From UBA4416 sp963422675 (lineage in GTDB: Bacteria; Bacteroidota; Bacteroidia; B-17B0; Aurantibacillaceae), in assembly GCA_963422675.2 (NCBI GenBank), contig CAXVYS010000029.1:186001-250000 (forward strand): a DNA stretch of 64,000 nt. The letters are read 5' to 3'. Below the pieces are notes generated by a model. It made no database searches. It was not told the DNA's origin and worked only from the letters and a program-made list of their open reading frames with translations. Of this stretch, positions 17,362 to 27,400 are shown piece after piece; the first letter of the stretch is position 1; every line of letters starts with the position of its first letter. A program made the translations under genes and the position numbers.

Positions 17362-17982
17362 ATGAAACTAACCTTCAAACAACTTATCTACACCTTCACT
17401 TTATTTAGTACGGTATTGTTGCTGTATCGTATTTTAAAGAGTGATAGTTTAAGCTATATTTTTTTAGTATGGAATCTATTCCTGGCTTTTATTCCCTGGT
17501 GGATCAGCAATTACATCAAAAAAAGAAACGAACTGCAATTAAAGCATATGCCATTATTAGGTATGTGGTTATTGTTTCTCCCTAATTCTCCTTACATTTT
17601 AACGGACCTGTTTCATTTACGACCAAGGCCTTATCTGCCTTTGTGGTTTGATTTGATGTTAGTATTGTCTTTCGCGTTAATTGGAATGATCGTGTTTTTG
17701 AAATCGTTAAGGGATATGCTTACCATTTTAAAAAGATATGTGCGCCCTTTATATTTTACAATGATTACACCGGTTATTTTTTGGCTGATTTCTTTCGGGC
17801 TCTATTTAGGAAGGTATTTAAGGTTTAACAGTTGGGACATAGTTCATCCGTTTCGCCTTGTAAAAGCCAGTTTTACGATTTTATTCGAAAAAGATACCAT
17901 TGGCTTTACCTGTATTTTTAGTGTGTTCATTTGGTTTTTATATTACATAACGTTTAGTTTGAACCGAAAAGAAACAACCTGA
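17362..17982 (+). CDS. DUF1361 membrane protein
   Basis: 206 residues with about six hydrophobic segments. It carries the DUF1361 hallmark WLLFLPNSPYILTDLFHLRP, plus FLVWNLFLAFIPWWIS near the N-terminus and GRYLRFNSWDI towards the end. Length and layout fit the family. Function is unknown; inner-membrane location. It is 16 bases downstream of the DUF4173-like gene and presumably cotranscribed. Confidence 0.87.
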   Translation: MKLTFKQLIYTFTLFSTVLLLYRILKSDSLSYIFLVWNLFLAFIPWWISNYIKKRNELQLKHMPLLGMWLLFLPNSPYILTDLFHLRPRPYLPLWFDLMLVLSFALIGMIVFLKSLRDMLTILKRYVRPLYFTMITPVIFWLISFGLYLGRYLRFNSWDIVHPFRLVKASFTILFEKDTIGFTCIFSVFIWFLYYITFSLNRKETT

Positions 17983-18039
17983 TGAGTTTTAATTTTTCAT
18001 GTCTTACTTTTACTTATATTTAATTTCATATTACAGCTC

Positions 18040-18396
18040 ATGAACCCGTTTTTAAAATCCTTTACATATGCCTTTAAAGGAATTACGTTTAGCTTAAAGC
18101 AACGTAATATGAAGGTTCTTCTGGTTTGTGCTCTGTTAACGGTTTTGGCCGGATGGTTCTTCCAAATTACAACACAGGAGTGGTGCATTATTTTAATGTG
18201 CATAGGAGCCGTTTTATCCTTAGAAACCATCAATACAGCTATTGAAGGGTTGGTAGATCTTGTTCAGCCAACACAACATCCTGTGGCTGGTAAAGTAAAA
18301 GACCTGGCTGCGGGAGCTGTTTTATTGGCATCTGTTATTTCTTTCATATGTGGTGCTTTGGTGTTTTGGAAATATATATCAACGTTTCTTAATTAG
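18040..18396 (+). CDS. dgkA: DgkA-type undecaprenol/diacylglycerol kinase
   Basis: 118 residues, the usual small integral-membrane lipid kinase. The family signature is intact: Glu62 (LETINTAIEGLVDLV), Glu69 and the KDLAAGAVLLAS motif (Lys87-Asp88). It has three hydrophobic helices and an N-terminal amphipathic helix. Gram-positive-like members phosphorylate undecaprenol, feeding the C55 lipid carrier used in cell-wall and glycan export. It is 57 bases after the DUF1361 gene, so it may belong to the same operon or be read from its own promoter. Confidence 0.9.
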   Translation: MNPFLKSFTYAFKGITFSLKQRNMKVLLVCALLTVLAGWFFQITTQEWCIILMCIGAVLSLETINTAIEGLVDLVQPTQHPVAGKVKDLAAGAVLLASVISFICGALVFWKYISTFLN

Positions 18397-18454
18397 CGCG
18401 AGGATCAGGTACATGTGTTCTCCATTTCATAATCCGGGGCATCTATCATCTGCC

Positions 18455-18484
18455 TTGATTTTTGAGAAATATATAGTAGATTTA
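18455..18484 (+). promoter_or_regulatory. Candidate promoter (TTG-19-TAGATTTA) for the nucleoside phosphorylase
   Basis: TTG at 18455-18457 and TAGATTTA at 18477-18484, which differs from TAnnTTTG only in the last base, with a 19-base spacer. The ATG follows at 18528. Confidence 0.4.
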
Positions 18485-18527
18485 TAGAGTTTTATAAGTT
18501 AAAATATTAATCACAAATACTACGTAT

Positions 18528-19400
18528 ATGTCGCAATTTCCGGAAACAGAACTGATCTTAACGAAAGAAAATCGGGTTTACCACATTAATTTAAAGGCAG
18601 AAGATATTGCCGATGATGTAATTGTTGTTGGGGATCAGCACCGTGTGGCTCAGATCTCAAAGCTATTCAGTAAAATAGAATTTAAAACAGAGCACCGGGA
18701 GTTCGTCACTCATACGGGTATATTTAACGGCAAGCGGGTTACGGTATTATCAACAGGTATTGGCACTGATAATATTGATATTGTTTTAAATGAGCTGGAC
18801 GCCGCCGTAAATATCAATTTAGAAACAAGAGAATTAAATCCTGTTCACCGTTCATTAAATATTGTGCGTTTAGGTACCAGTGGTGCTTTGCAGCCGGAAA
18901 TTCCGGTGAATGGTATTGTTGTAAGCTCACATGGCTTAGGGCTTGACGGTTTATTGAATTTTTACGATAACTGGGAAAGTGTTGCTGAAATGAACATCAG
19001 TGAGGCATTTATAAAACATACAGGCTGGTTGCCTAACTTGCCTTATCCTTATTGTGTAAAGGCTTCTGATCAACTGATTTCAAAGTTTCAACAGGGAACA
19101 CATATTGGTATTACGGCTACTGCTCCCGGTTTTTATGGACCGCAAGGACGACAAATTCGTTTAAAGGCTGCAATGCCTGATTTGAATGAGTTATTGACGG
19201 ATTTTAAATTGGGCGACCACAGAATTACTAATTTTGAAATGGAAACGTCGGCTCTTTACGGCTTGGGAAAACTTTTGAATCACCGATGTTTAACGGCTTG
19301 TGTGATTATTGCCAACCGTGTACGCAAAGAATTCACCAGTGATTACGCTAAAAGTGTAGAGATATTAATAGAGGAAAGTTTACAACGATTAACAGCCTAA
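18528..19400 (+). CDS. Nucleoside phosphorylase (uridine phosphorylase-like)
   Basis: 290 residues of the PNP/UDP phosphorylase superfamily. It shows the phosphate/ribose-site stretches VIVVGDQHRV near 30 and VLSTGIGTDNIDIVLNEL near 75. RLGTSGALQPEIPVNGIVV is near 115, and ITNFEMETSALYGLGKL, near 236, holds the ribose-contacting Met-Glu. Reaction: nucleoside + phosphate to base + ribose-1-phosphate. Cytoplasmic, a salvage enzyme. Substrate (uridine versus other nucleosides) is not proven. It stands alone between a weak promoter and a hairpin terminator. Confidence 0.88.
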   Translation: MSQFPETELILTKENRVYHINLKAEDIADDVIVVGDQHRVAQISKLFSKIEFKTEHREFVTHTGIFNGKRVTVLSTGIGTDNIDIVLNELDAAVNINLETRELNPVHRSLNIVRLGTSGALQPEIPVNGIVVSSHGLGLDGLLNFYDNWESVAEMNISEAFIKHTGWLPNLPYPYCVKASDQLISKFQQGTHIGITATAPGFYGPQGRQIRLKAAMPDLNELLTDFKLGDHRITNFEMETSALYGLGKLLNHRCLTACVIIANRVRKEFTSDYAKSVEILIEESLQRLTA

Positions 19401-19427
19401 TTGTTAAGAAAAACTAATTTATGGTTT

Positions 19428-19455
19428 AAAATAGCTCCAAATCGGGGCTATTTTT
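19428..19455 (+). terminator. Hairpin terminator after the nucleoside phosphorylase
   Basis: AAAATAGCTCC pairs with GGGGCTATTTT (one G-T wobble) around a 5-base loop, followed by T's. It ends about ten bases before the ATG of the next gene, so that gene's leader would contain part of the hairpin unless its promoter lies within it. Confidence 0.75.
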
Positions 19456-19464
19456 GTTTATAGT

Positions 19465-20355
19465 ATGCGAGCCAAGAAAAACGAAATGAATCTTAAAGAG
19501 GTAATAGCACTTATTACTTTATTGGATGATCCTGACGACGGAATATATTCTGAAGTTAAAAATAGATTTATTGTTTTGGGCCCGCCTGCCATTCCTCACC
19601 TGGAAACGGCCTGGGAGAATAGCTTTGACGCTTTAATGCAAAAGAGAATAGAGGGGATTATTCATACCATTCAGTTTAAGGCACTTCAAAATGCCCTGAA
19701 AAATTGGGCGGAAAATGAACAGGATGATCTCTTTAAAGGCTGTTGTATCATTGCCCGTTATCAATATCCTGATCTCGATGAAAATAAATTAAAAAAGCAA
19801 CTGCACCAGATTAAGCAGGATGTATGGCTTGAATTGCATGATGATTTAACGGCTCTTGAAAAAGTAAAGATCATTAATCATATTTTGTTTGAAGTACATC
19901 AGTTTGGTGGTAATATCAGTAATTACCATGCCCCGCAGAATTCATTTATTAATGTAGTACTTGAAACCAAAAAGGGAAATCCTGTCATGTTAAGCATTAT
20001 TTATTCCTTGATTTGTAAGGAATTAAATATCCCGGTATACGGCATAAACCTTCCACAGCACTTTGTTTTAGCCTATGTGAACGATTTAACTAATTTATTT
20101 GATCCTTCCCATAAAACGTTATCCGATAATATTTTGTTCTATATTAATCCTTTCAGCAAAGGTTTAATTTTTAACCAGGCCGATATCGATTCTTTTATCA
20201 AGCAATTAAAAATAGAACCTGAAACAAAATATTATTTACCATGTTCTAACCTCGATATTATAAAACGTATTTTAAATAACCTGATCTTTTCTTTCGATAA
20301 AATGGGCTATGCCGAAAAGGTGAAAGAATTAAAAGACCTGGACAAGCATTTATAA
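19465..20355 (+). CDS. SirB1-like transglutaminase-fold protein
   Basis: 296 residues. A helical N-terminal part (RFIVLGPPAIPHLETAWEN) precedes the SirB1/transglutaminase-like region: LEKVKIINHILF, the NSFINVVLETKKGNPVMLSI stretch, and GINLPQHFVLAY near 190-200. The classical Cys of active transglutaminases is replaced in the GNPVMLSIIY stretch, as in other SirB1 proteins, so enzyme activity is doubtful. Function is unknown. The start could also be the second ATG at 19486 (MNLKEVIALI). Confidence 0.85.
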   Translation: MRAKKNEMNLKEVIALITLLDDPDDGIYSEVKNRFIVLGPPAIPHLETAWENSFDALMQKRIEGIIHTIQFKALQNALKNWAENEQDDLFKGCCIIARYQYPDLDENKLKKQLHQIKQDVWLELHDDLTALEKVKIINHILFEVHQFGGNISNYHAPQNSFINVVLETKKGNPVMLSIIYSLICKELNIPVYGINLPQHFVLAYVNDLTNLFDPSHKTLSDNILFYINPFSKGLIFNQADIDSFIKQLKIEPETKYYLPCSNLDIIKRILNNLIFSFDKMGYAEKVKELKDLDKHL

Positions 20356-20438
20356 TCATCTCTTTAATCTCTAATGTAAATTTAACAGCCATTTGTACGT
20401 ATAAAACGTAATTTTACCTGGCAAAATATAGTTGTATC

Positions 20439-21341
20439 ATGAACCCAAAAGGAAAATTAATAATCATAGGTGGTGCTGTTGATAAGGGCAGTTATACAGA
20501 AAGAGATGTTGACCAACAAGGAATAAAACATCTTAAGTTTTTTGAGACAGGAATTTTACGTCGCTTAATTGATGAATCGAAACACAAGGAAAATTCAAGA
20601 ATAGAGATTATTACCACGGCTTCTAAAATACCTAAAGAAGTAGGCCCTGAATACGTAAAAGCCTTAGAATCACTTGGTGCAAAAAATGTGGGTGTTTTGT
20701 ATATTGAAAAACGCGAACAGGCTTTGGCACAGGAATCGGTTGACAGGTTGAAGGAAGCGGATGTTGTGATGTTTACCGGTGGTGATCAATTACGGTTGAC
20801 CTCTATTTTAGGAGGAACGCCTTTTCATAGTTTGCTGATTAGCAAATACCAAAATGAAGAATTTATTTTTGCAGGTACGTCAGCAGGTGCAGCCGCAGCT
20901 TCTAATAATATGATTTACCAGGGAAGCAGCAGTGAAGCCTTATTAAAAGGAGAAGTGAAAATTACCAGCGGTTTAGGATTAATTGATGATGTGGTGATTG
21001 ATACACACTTTGTGCACCGTGGAAGAATTGGTCGTTTGTTCCAGGCAGTTGTTGGAAATCCACGCATATTAGGAATTGGTTTAGGAGAAGATACAGGTTT
21101 ATTAATCACAGATAGCAAAAACATGGAAGCTATTGGTTCAGGGCTTGTTATTTTAGTGGACGGTAGAAATATAAAAGATACGAATATTACACAAGTAGAA
21201 ATGGGAGAGCCTATTTCTATTAAAAATTTAGTAGTGCATGTGATGAGTATGGGGGATATGTATAACCTGGATACAAATGAAATGACCATTGATGCTGTGG
21301 AATACCCGAAGCTGGTAAAGAAAGATGATCATGACGAATAA
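20439..21341 (+). CDS. cphB: Cyanophycinase (peptidase family S51)
   Basis: 300 residues. The nucleophile elbow FAGTSAGAAAAS has Ser148. Other family motifs are GKLIIIGGAVDKG at the N-terminus, VMFTGGDQLRLTSIL before the active site, and VVIDTHFVHRGRIGRL after it. Reaction: cleaves cyanophycin (multi-Arg-poly-Asp) into beta-Asp-Arg dipeptides. Cytoplasmic; no signal peptide. No cyanophycin synthetase or isoaspartyl dipeptidase gene is in this window, so the polymer could be made from elsewhere in the genome or come from outside. It has a strong terminator behind it. Confidence 0.9.
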   Translation: MNPKGKLIIIGGAVDKGSYTERDVDQQGIKHLKFFETGILRRLIDESKHKENSRIEIITTASKIPKEVGPEYVKALESLGAKNVGVLYIEKREQALAQESVDRLKEADVVMFTGGDQLRLTSILGGTPFHSLLISKYQNEEFIFAGTSAGAAAASNNMIYQGSSSEALLKGEVKITSGLGLIDDVVIDTHFVHRGRIGRLFQAVVGNPRILGIGLGEDTGLLITDSKNMEAIGSGLVILVDGRNIKDTNITQVEMGEPISIKNLVVHVMSMGDMYNLDTNEMTIDAVEYPKLVKKDDHDE

Positions 21342-21360
21342 ATAGTTTTATCGAATAATA

Positions 21361-21402
21361 AAAAAGAACCCTGTCACAATATGTTGCGACAGGGTTCTTT
21401 TT
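21361..21402. terminator. Strong bidirectional terminator
   Basis: AAAAAGAACCCTGTC pairs perfectly (15 bp) with GACAGGGTTCTTTTT around a 12-base loop. It is placed between the convergent cyanophycinase and alpha-2-macroglobulin genes. Confidence 0.92.
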
Positions 21403-21444
21403 TTGATACATCTGTTTAATATCTACTATTCAGAATTTCATTTT

Positions 21445-24400
21445 TTACTTCGCTACTTTCACTCTGATTCCTTCGCTGTGACTTGTGAATTCAGGAGCGT
21501 ACATACATTGTATGGTTGTAATACCATTACTGAAATCACCGTAATGATTTACCACTAAAGGATATTCAAATACATAAGTTCCTTTGTTCAGGTAGGAGAA
21601 AAAGAAATTAGTAGCCGCGTCTCTTGTGCTTTCATAATACCCCAAACCACCCTGGTATTTGTATCCGCTCATGACGTTGGTTGGCTCAAAACCGGAGGCA
21701 CGCATATCTTTCATGTGTACATAACTCATGTCTCTGTCTACACGTAGTTCAATACGTACTTTTATTTTATCGCCTAATCTTAACTTGGTGGTTTCTGTAA
21801 TAGGCTCAATAACAGGGCCTCCCGCTGTATTTTTTTGAAGAAACAATTGTTTCTTAATTTTTAAAGGTGTTTCATGAGGTGTAATTTTATCCAGTTGTTC
21901 AAAATATTGCCAATACATCGCTCCATAACTTACACCTACATCTTTTTTCTCAATTCTAATAGTACCCATTGTAGCAGGTTTAATATCGGCGCCGGTCCAT
22001 GTTTTTTTGAAATAGCCTGTTCCGGGCTCCGCATTGAGTGATTTATCTGTTTTAGGATTTAGTTTCATATCTCCTACAGTAATCTCTACATTTGGTTCTG
22101 TTGCTAACCAGTCAGTTCCCTTTAATAATAAGGCATATACGGCATCAGTGGTAGCTCTTGTTGTTCCCCAGTGTTGGGTTTGTTTACTTTTTACCAGCCA
22201 TGTTTTTAAATTATCTACCGCTTTTGTGTCATTATTAATTTCATCAAAGGCTTCAATCATTAACGCCTGCATTTCAATAGGTGCTTCATACCAGTAGTAA
22301 CCGTAATTCTCTTTCCAATACATTCCCATTTCTTCGCTGTTAATACTATTCTCTTTCAGGGATTTTAAAATATCCTTCGGTGTTTTAAGATCAGTATAAC
22401 GTTGTAAGCTCAATGCAATCATTCCCTGCATATAGCGGCTATTATCCAACCAATAGGTTTGTTCTTGCTTTTTGTAATAGTCGAAATGCTCTTTATTACG
22501 ATTGTCGATAGTAATATCTTTAAAGTTACTGCGCATGTATAAATACTGGATCGCCATATAACTTAAATGGTTTTCTGTTTTATATTTCGGACTGTATTTT
22601 TTCATGTTGGTATATTCCTCACGCATACGGTCGTCGCAATACTTTACCGCTTTTGTAATCATATCCCACACTTCACCATTTTCGCGGGCTTTTATCACCC
22701 CTAATTTATCTAAATGGCTAAAGCCTGTGACAATATGTTGGGTGATATACCAATCATCCGGGCCACCGTCAAACCAAACAAAGCCCCCGTTGGAAGATTG
22801 TTTTTTCTGTAATTTTTTAAAGGCCTGGGTTTGTTCATTTCCCATTTTATTCAAATCAAATAATAAACCAACACGCTTTTTATTTTCACTTTCAGATTTT
22901 GATTCCAATACCCATGGCGTTTCTTCCAATACCAATGATTTTAATTCCTGGTTTTTTTCAAGGTTAGATAAAAAGGCATCAGGACTCGATGTTTTCCAGG
23001 CTTCAAAAATAGCTTTGATCTTAGGTTTAGAGCTTACCACATACGTAGCTAAACTGTTGGCATAATACCTTGCAAAGGTTTGCTCGGCACATTCGTACGG
23101 GTATTCCATTAAATAGGGCAGAGCCTGTACAGCATACCAGGCAGGGTTAGCTGTAAATTCCAGGGTATAGGAATGGTTTTTTAAAGTAGTGGATTTATTA
23201 TTTTGATTAATGAATTTAGTGAATGAAAAATCTTTTGTTTGATTGCTGCGAATAGGCATTGGCATACTTTCCGTTACTAACATACGGTTGGTTAAAACAG
23301 GAACCGCTACTTCTTCACCATCACTAAAGTTACCAGCTTTGGCAACTACTTTGTATTTAATAGCAGAATAACCTTCCGGAATAATCAGTTCCCATTCAAG
23401 CGCTGTACTTTGTCCTTTTTTTACCGTAAAGTTTTTAACAAAAAAGTTTTTAGAAAGACCTGTGTAATCTATAGCGATTAACTCTTTAGAAATTTCTTTC
23501 TCTGTTAAAGCATCATATAACGCTAATTCAGCTGTACCGGTCAATTCCTTATCCGATAAGTTAGAAACTTTAGAAATGAATGTGATCTTATCGCCTTCTC
23601 TGAAAAAACGGGGGGCATTTGGTTGTACCATTAATTCTTTTTGGGTAATCACTTCTTTTTCGAAACGGCCAATCTTAAGACCCTTGGTATGAGCAAGTCC
23701 CATCACTTTCCATTTGGTTAAGCTTTCAGGAACAGTGAATTTGATAATGATTTCGCCTTTATCATTGGTTTGTAACTGAGGAAAGAAGAAAGCAGTTTCA
23801 TTAAAATTAGAACGGGCTTTTACAGAGGAGAGGTCTCCGTTTTTGCCTCCTGTATTTTTTCCTTCGCCATTGGCAACTTCAAGGTTTGCTGAAGCGGTGG
23901 TTTCTGTAACCTTATCTCCTTTACCGGATGGTTTCTTTTCGTATTCTTCTTTGAAATTTCCTCCTTTTGGTACACTAAGGTCTGCCATTCGTGTGACGGA
24001 TTCATCATTATCCTTAGATTTTTCCTGGATAACTGCATTATATGAATAAGTTACTCCCATAGCACCCCGTCCTTTACCTCCGCCATATCCATCAAAGTAG
24101 CCATTATAAAAATTCACCCCAAAATAATTTAAAGCATCATAATTACGGGGAGGTAATGAATGGTAGCTGGAAGGTATTTCATAAAACTCGGTGGAATTTG
24201 CAATGCGGGCAACAGCCGACGACCAGTTTAAGCGGGCGTAATAACTTTGATAAATGCTAAAGTCCCAATAGTTTGAACGGAAGGCATCCAGGGAAGCATC
24301 ATACATACTTGCTACCAATTCTGCGGCGGCTTTTTCTCCTTTTTTATCTTTTAAAATCAGCTTCCATTCTTCTGCCTGACCCGGTAATAATTTATTACGA

Positions 24401-27400
24401 AAGGTTTCAAATTGTATATCGAGTTCTTTATTTGTGTAGGGTACAATTACCATATTGCTTCTTGTATACAAGCGATTGTACCTGATAAATGTTGTATGGA
24501 AAACAAAATTACCGCGGTGTATTTCTTCTACCTGTATTTCGTTGGTTTTCATAGAAGCTTCCAAAACCTTAGCGGTAGAAGCGTTCCCCTGGTGTTCCAC
24601 TTCAAATAAATAATTAACACCAGTGTATCCTGAAGCTAAAATGTAGTTTAATTTTTCTCCCGGCTCTGCAGTTGATTTCGGATAATAAAACCAATCGGCC
24701 ACTTGTTCAGGAATAACATCCGTATTTTTATTAAATACAGTAATGTATTCGTAAGCTTTAATTTCTTCACCGAACTTATCTTTACAAACAGCCTCTATTA
24801 CGTATACTCCCGGTTTAAACGATTTTAATTCAGCAGAAAGATCGTACTCTTTTTTTGTACCGGTGTCAAACGATTTCTCCAACACTTTGGTTTCTTTTTC
24901 CCATTTGTATTTGTTGGATTCATCTTCATACAAATCGTTAGGAAATGTTTTGTAATAATCGTCCTTTGTTAAACTATGCCTGTCGGGTTGCGGCCATAAA
25001 CGGGTTCTGAAAACTTTTTGAGGTTGTTTTAATTTATAGATGGTGAAAGTTCCTTTCGTGTTTTCATCAATGCCGTTTAAGTTGGTTGTAGAAATGCGAA
25101 TCGGTTTTGAATTATTTATTTCAATAACCTGATCGCTCGAAACAGCCAGTTTCAGAGCCTGATATCCTACCGTTACCGATGTTTGCGTGCTATGTGTTTC
25201 TCCGTTTATATCTGTTACATCGGCACTCACTTCATAGTTATATGTGGCAAAACTTGTTTTAGAAACCGATTCATCAGGCAGAGCTTTAAAGTTAATAATG
25301 TAAGCTCCTGTATCGTTGGTGGTTGTTTCACCATTCGTAATTTCTGTTTCGGAAGAACCACCGTAATATGACCTGTACCACCAATACCAATAAGGATAAT
25401 TAACGGTTCTTACAACACGGTATTTTACGTTTGCACCATCAATCACATTTCCTGCATACGCTTTGGCAATCCCGGAAATACTCACTTCATCGTTTAATTT
25501 ATAACTTCCTTTTGCAGGATTAAACGTTGTTTCAAATTTCGGGCGTTTATAATCTTCTACCGAAATATAAGCGTTTCCATAAGTATCTGTAATGCTCATT
25601 TGCCCGTTAAGTCCTGTTTGCGGAGCAGTAAAAGAACCTGAAACTGTTCCGTATTCGTTCGTTGTTAAACTGAGTGAACTTACTTTTTGGTAATTGACAT
25701 CATAGAATGTAATAGTTACAGGGTAATTGGTTTTTAGTTTGTGGTTCTCACCTTTGCTCGATTCTAAAACAATGGATTTAAAATAAACCGTTTGCCCTGG
25801 TCTGTAAATAGCTCTGTCTGTGTAGATAAAGGATTGGATCCTGGTATAATCATTAGGACCTGTTTTGTAGGTATAGTAGCTGTTAGAGCTAAAATAACTG
25901 TCATTTCCATTCGTAAATTCTATAAAGAATTGTTTATCTCCGAGAGTAGAATTGCTGACATTTACAAATCCTTTATCATCTGTTTTAAGTAAAGGACCTT
26001 TTTTAATTTTGTATTCTCTGTCTACATAATCATAGCCTTCGAACCATACCTGCGCCTGGATATTTTTAAGAAACTCTCCTGTTTGGCGATTCATCGCATA
26101 GAAATCGTAAGACCCATCCTCTCTTCTTCTTTCGGTACTGGCAATGTTAGAAACGATGAGCGTGCTGTAAGCTGTAATATTATTAGTGTATTTAAAATCT
26201 TCGGTTAACGAATTTAAAATCACATAATATCCTGCAGGCAATTCAGGTAATTTTATTTCAGTATTATGCGATTGAAAATCACCATCGTTTTCAATTTCCT
26301 GGCTAAACGTGGTAGCTTCCGGAAAGGTTTTGAATTTATCATATAACTCTTTCCCGTATTTTTTGCGGAATAAACTTCTTAATTCCTGGCTGGATGTTTT
26401 TACAATTTTAAAATAAAGTTTGTTGGTATTTTGAGAAGTAACCAATGCACGCGATGGTTTATTAGGTTCATTTACTTCTTCCAGGGTAAGGTTAAACGTT
26501 TTGGCCTGTATGGCGGCTATACTATTTTTACATTCAATAGCTCCGTACGAATCAGGGAATTTAGCAATGGCCGATTCGCAAATCTCTTTCGCGGTTTTCT
26601 TATACCATTTATAAGTCTCTCCTTGTAAAGGCTTATATTCATTAGCCTTTTGCAAGTACCAGTTTGCCAGTCGCGAATCAATTTCTGTAACACGTGGGTT
26701 TTGTATAAATTTAGATTGGATGGCTTTTAACGAATTAAAATAAAGGGTGTCTTTTTTTGCATTTTGAGAATTATGATTCACATAATCCAATCTCAATAAT
26801 TCAACATCAATTAAGGCATTCGGGTTTTCATCATTTTTGTGAAACTTAGTCAGATCCTGCATTAATTTTAAAGCATAATACTTAGTTTCCAAAGAGTCTG
26901 ATGGATTGGTAATGGATACATTTAAAAAATCAGTATAAGGTTTTGAAAATTCCTCATTGTTAACGGTGAATCTGTTTGCCGGGCGGGAAACGTCGGTTTC
27001 AGAACTCATGAAATACGCTAAAGCGCGGTGCGCTAAAAAATCGTATAGGGTTGGTCTCCATTGGCGACACTCCGTTGTTCCTTTAATGAGGATGTCATCG
27101 TAAATATCAACTTTAGTACGTTTAAGGCTATCCACATTTTCCAGGGAAGCTTTATAGTTGGAAATGATGGCGTAGTTGATTGCCTTTAGATCCCAGGTTT
27201 CAATATCATCGTTCTTAAAATTAACGGTAGCTGTTCTGTCATAAAATTTCCACCGGTTATTTTGAAAATACTGGTAAAAACCATCCGCTAAAATGCTTTG
27301 TAAAACTGGCTTGATGGGATATTTGGCTTCACCCACTTCATCACGTAATTTAAAAAGAGATTTTTCCAAAGAGAATTCTTCTTTAAAACTTTCAAATTTC

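Noticed and set aside
19428..19455. Hairpin in front of the SirB1-like gene considered as a riboswitch or attenuator
   Set aside because: A single simple stem with T-run directly after the preceding gene's end is adequately explained as its terminator.
23800..24060. Gly/Lys-rich segment of the alpha-2-macroglobulin considered as a frameshift scar or insertion
   Set aside because: The frame continues and the position between the macroglobulin domains and the thioester part is where the bait region is expected.
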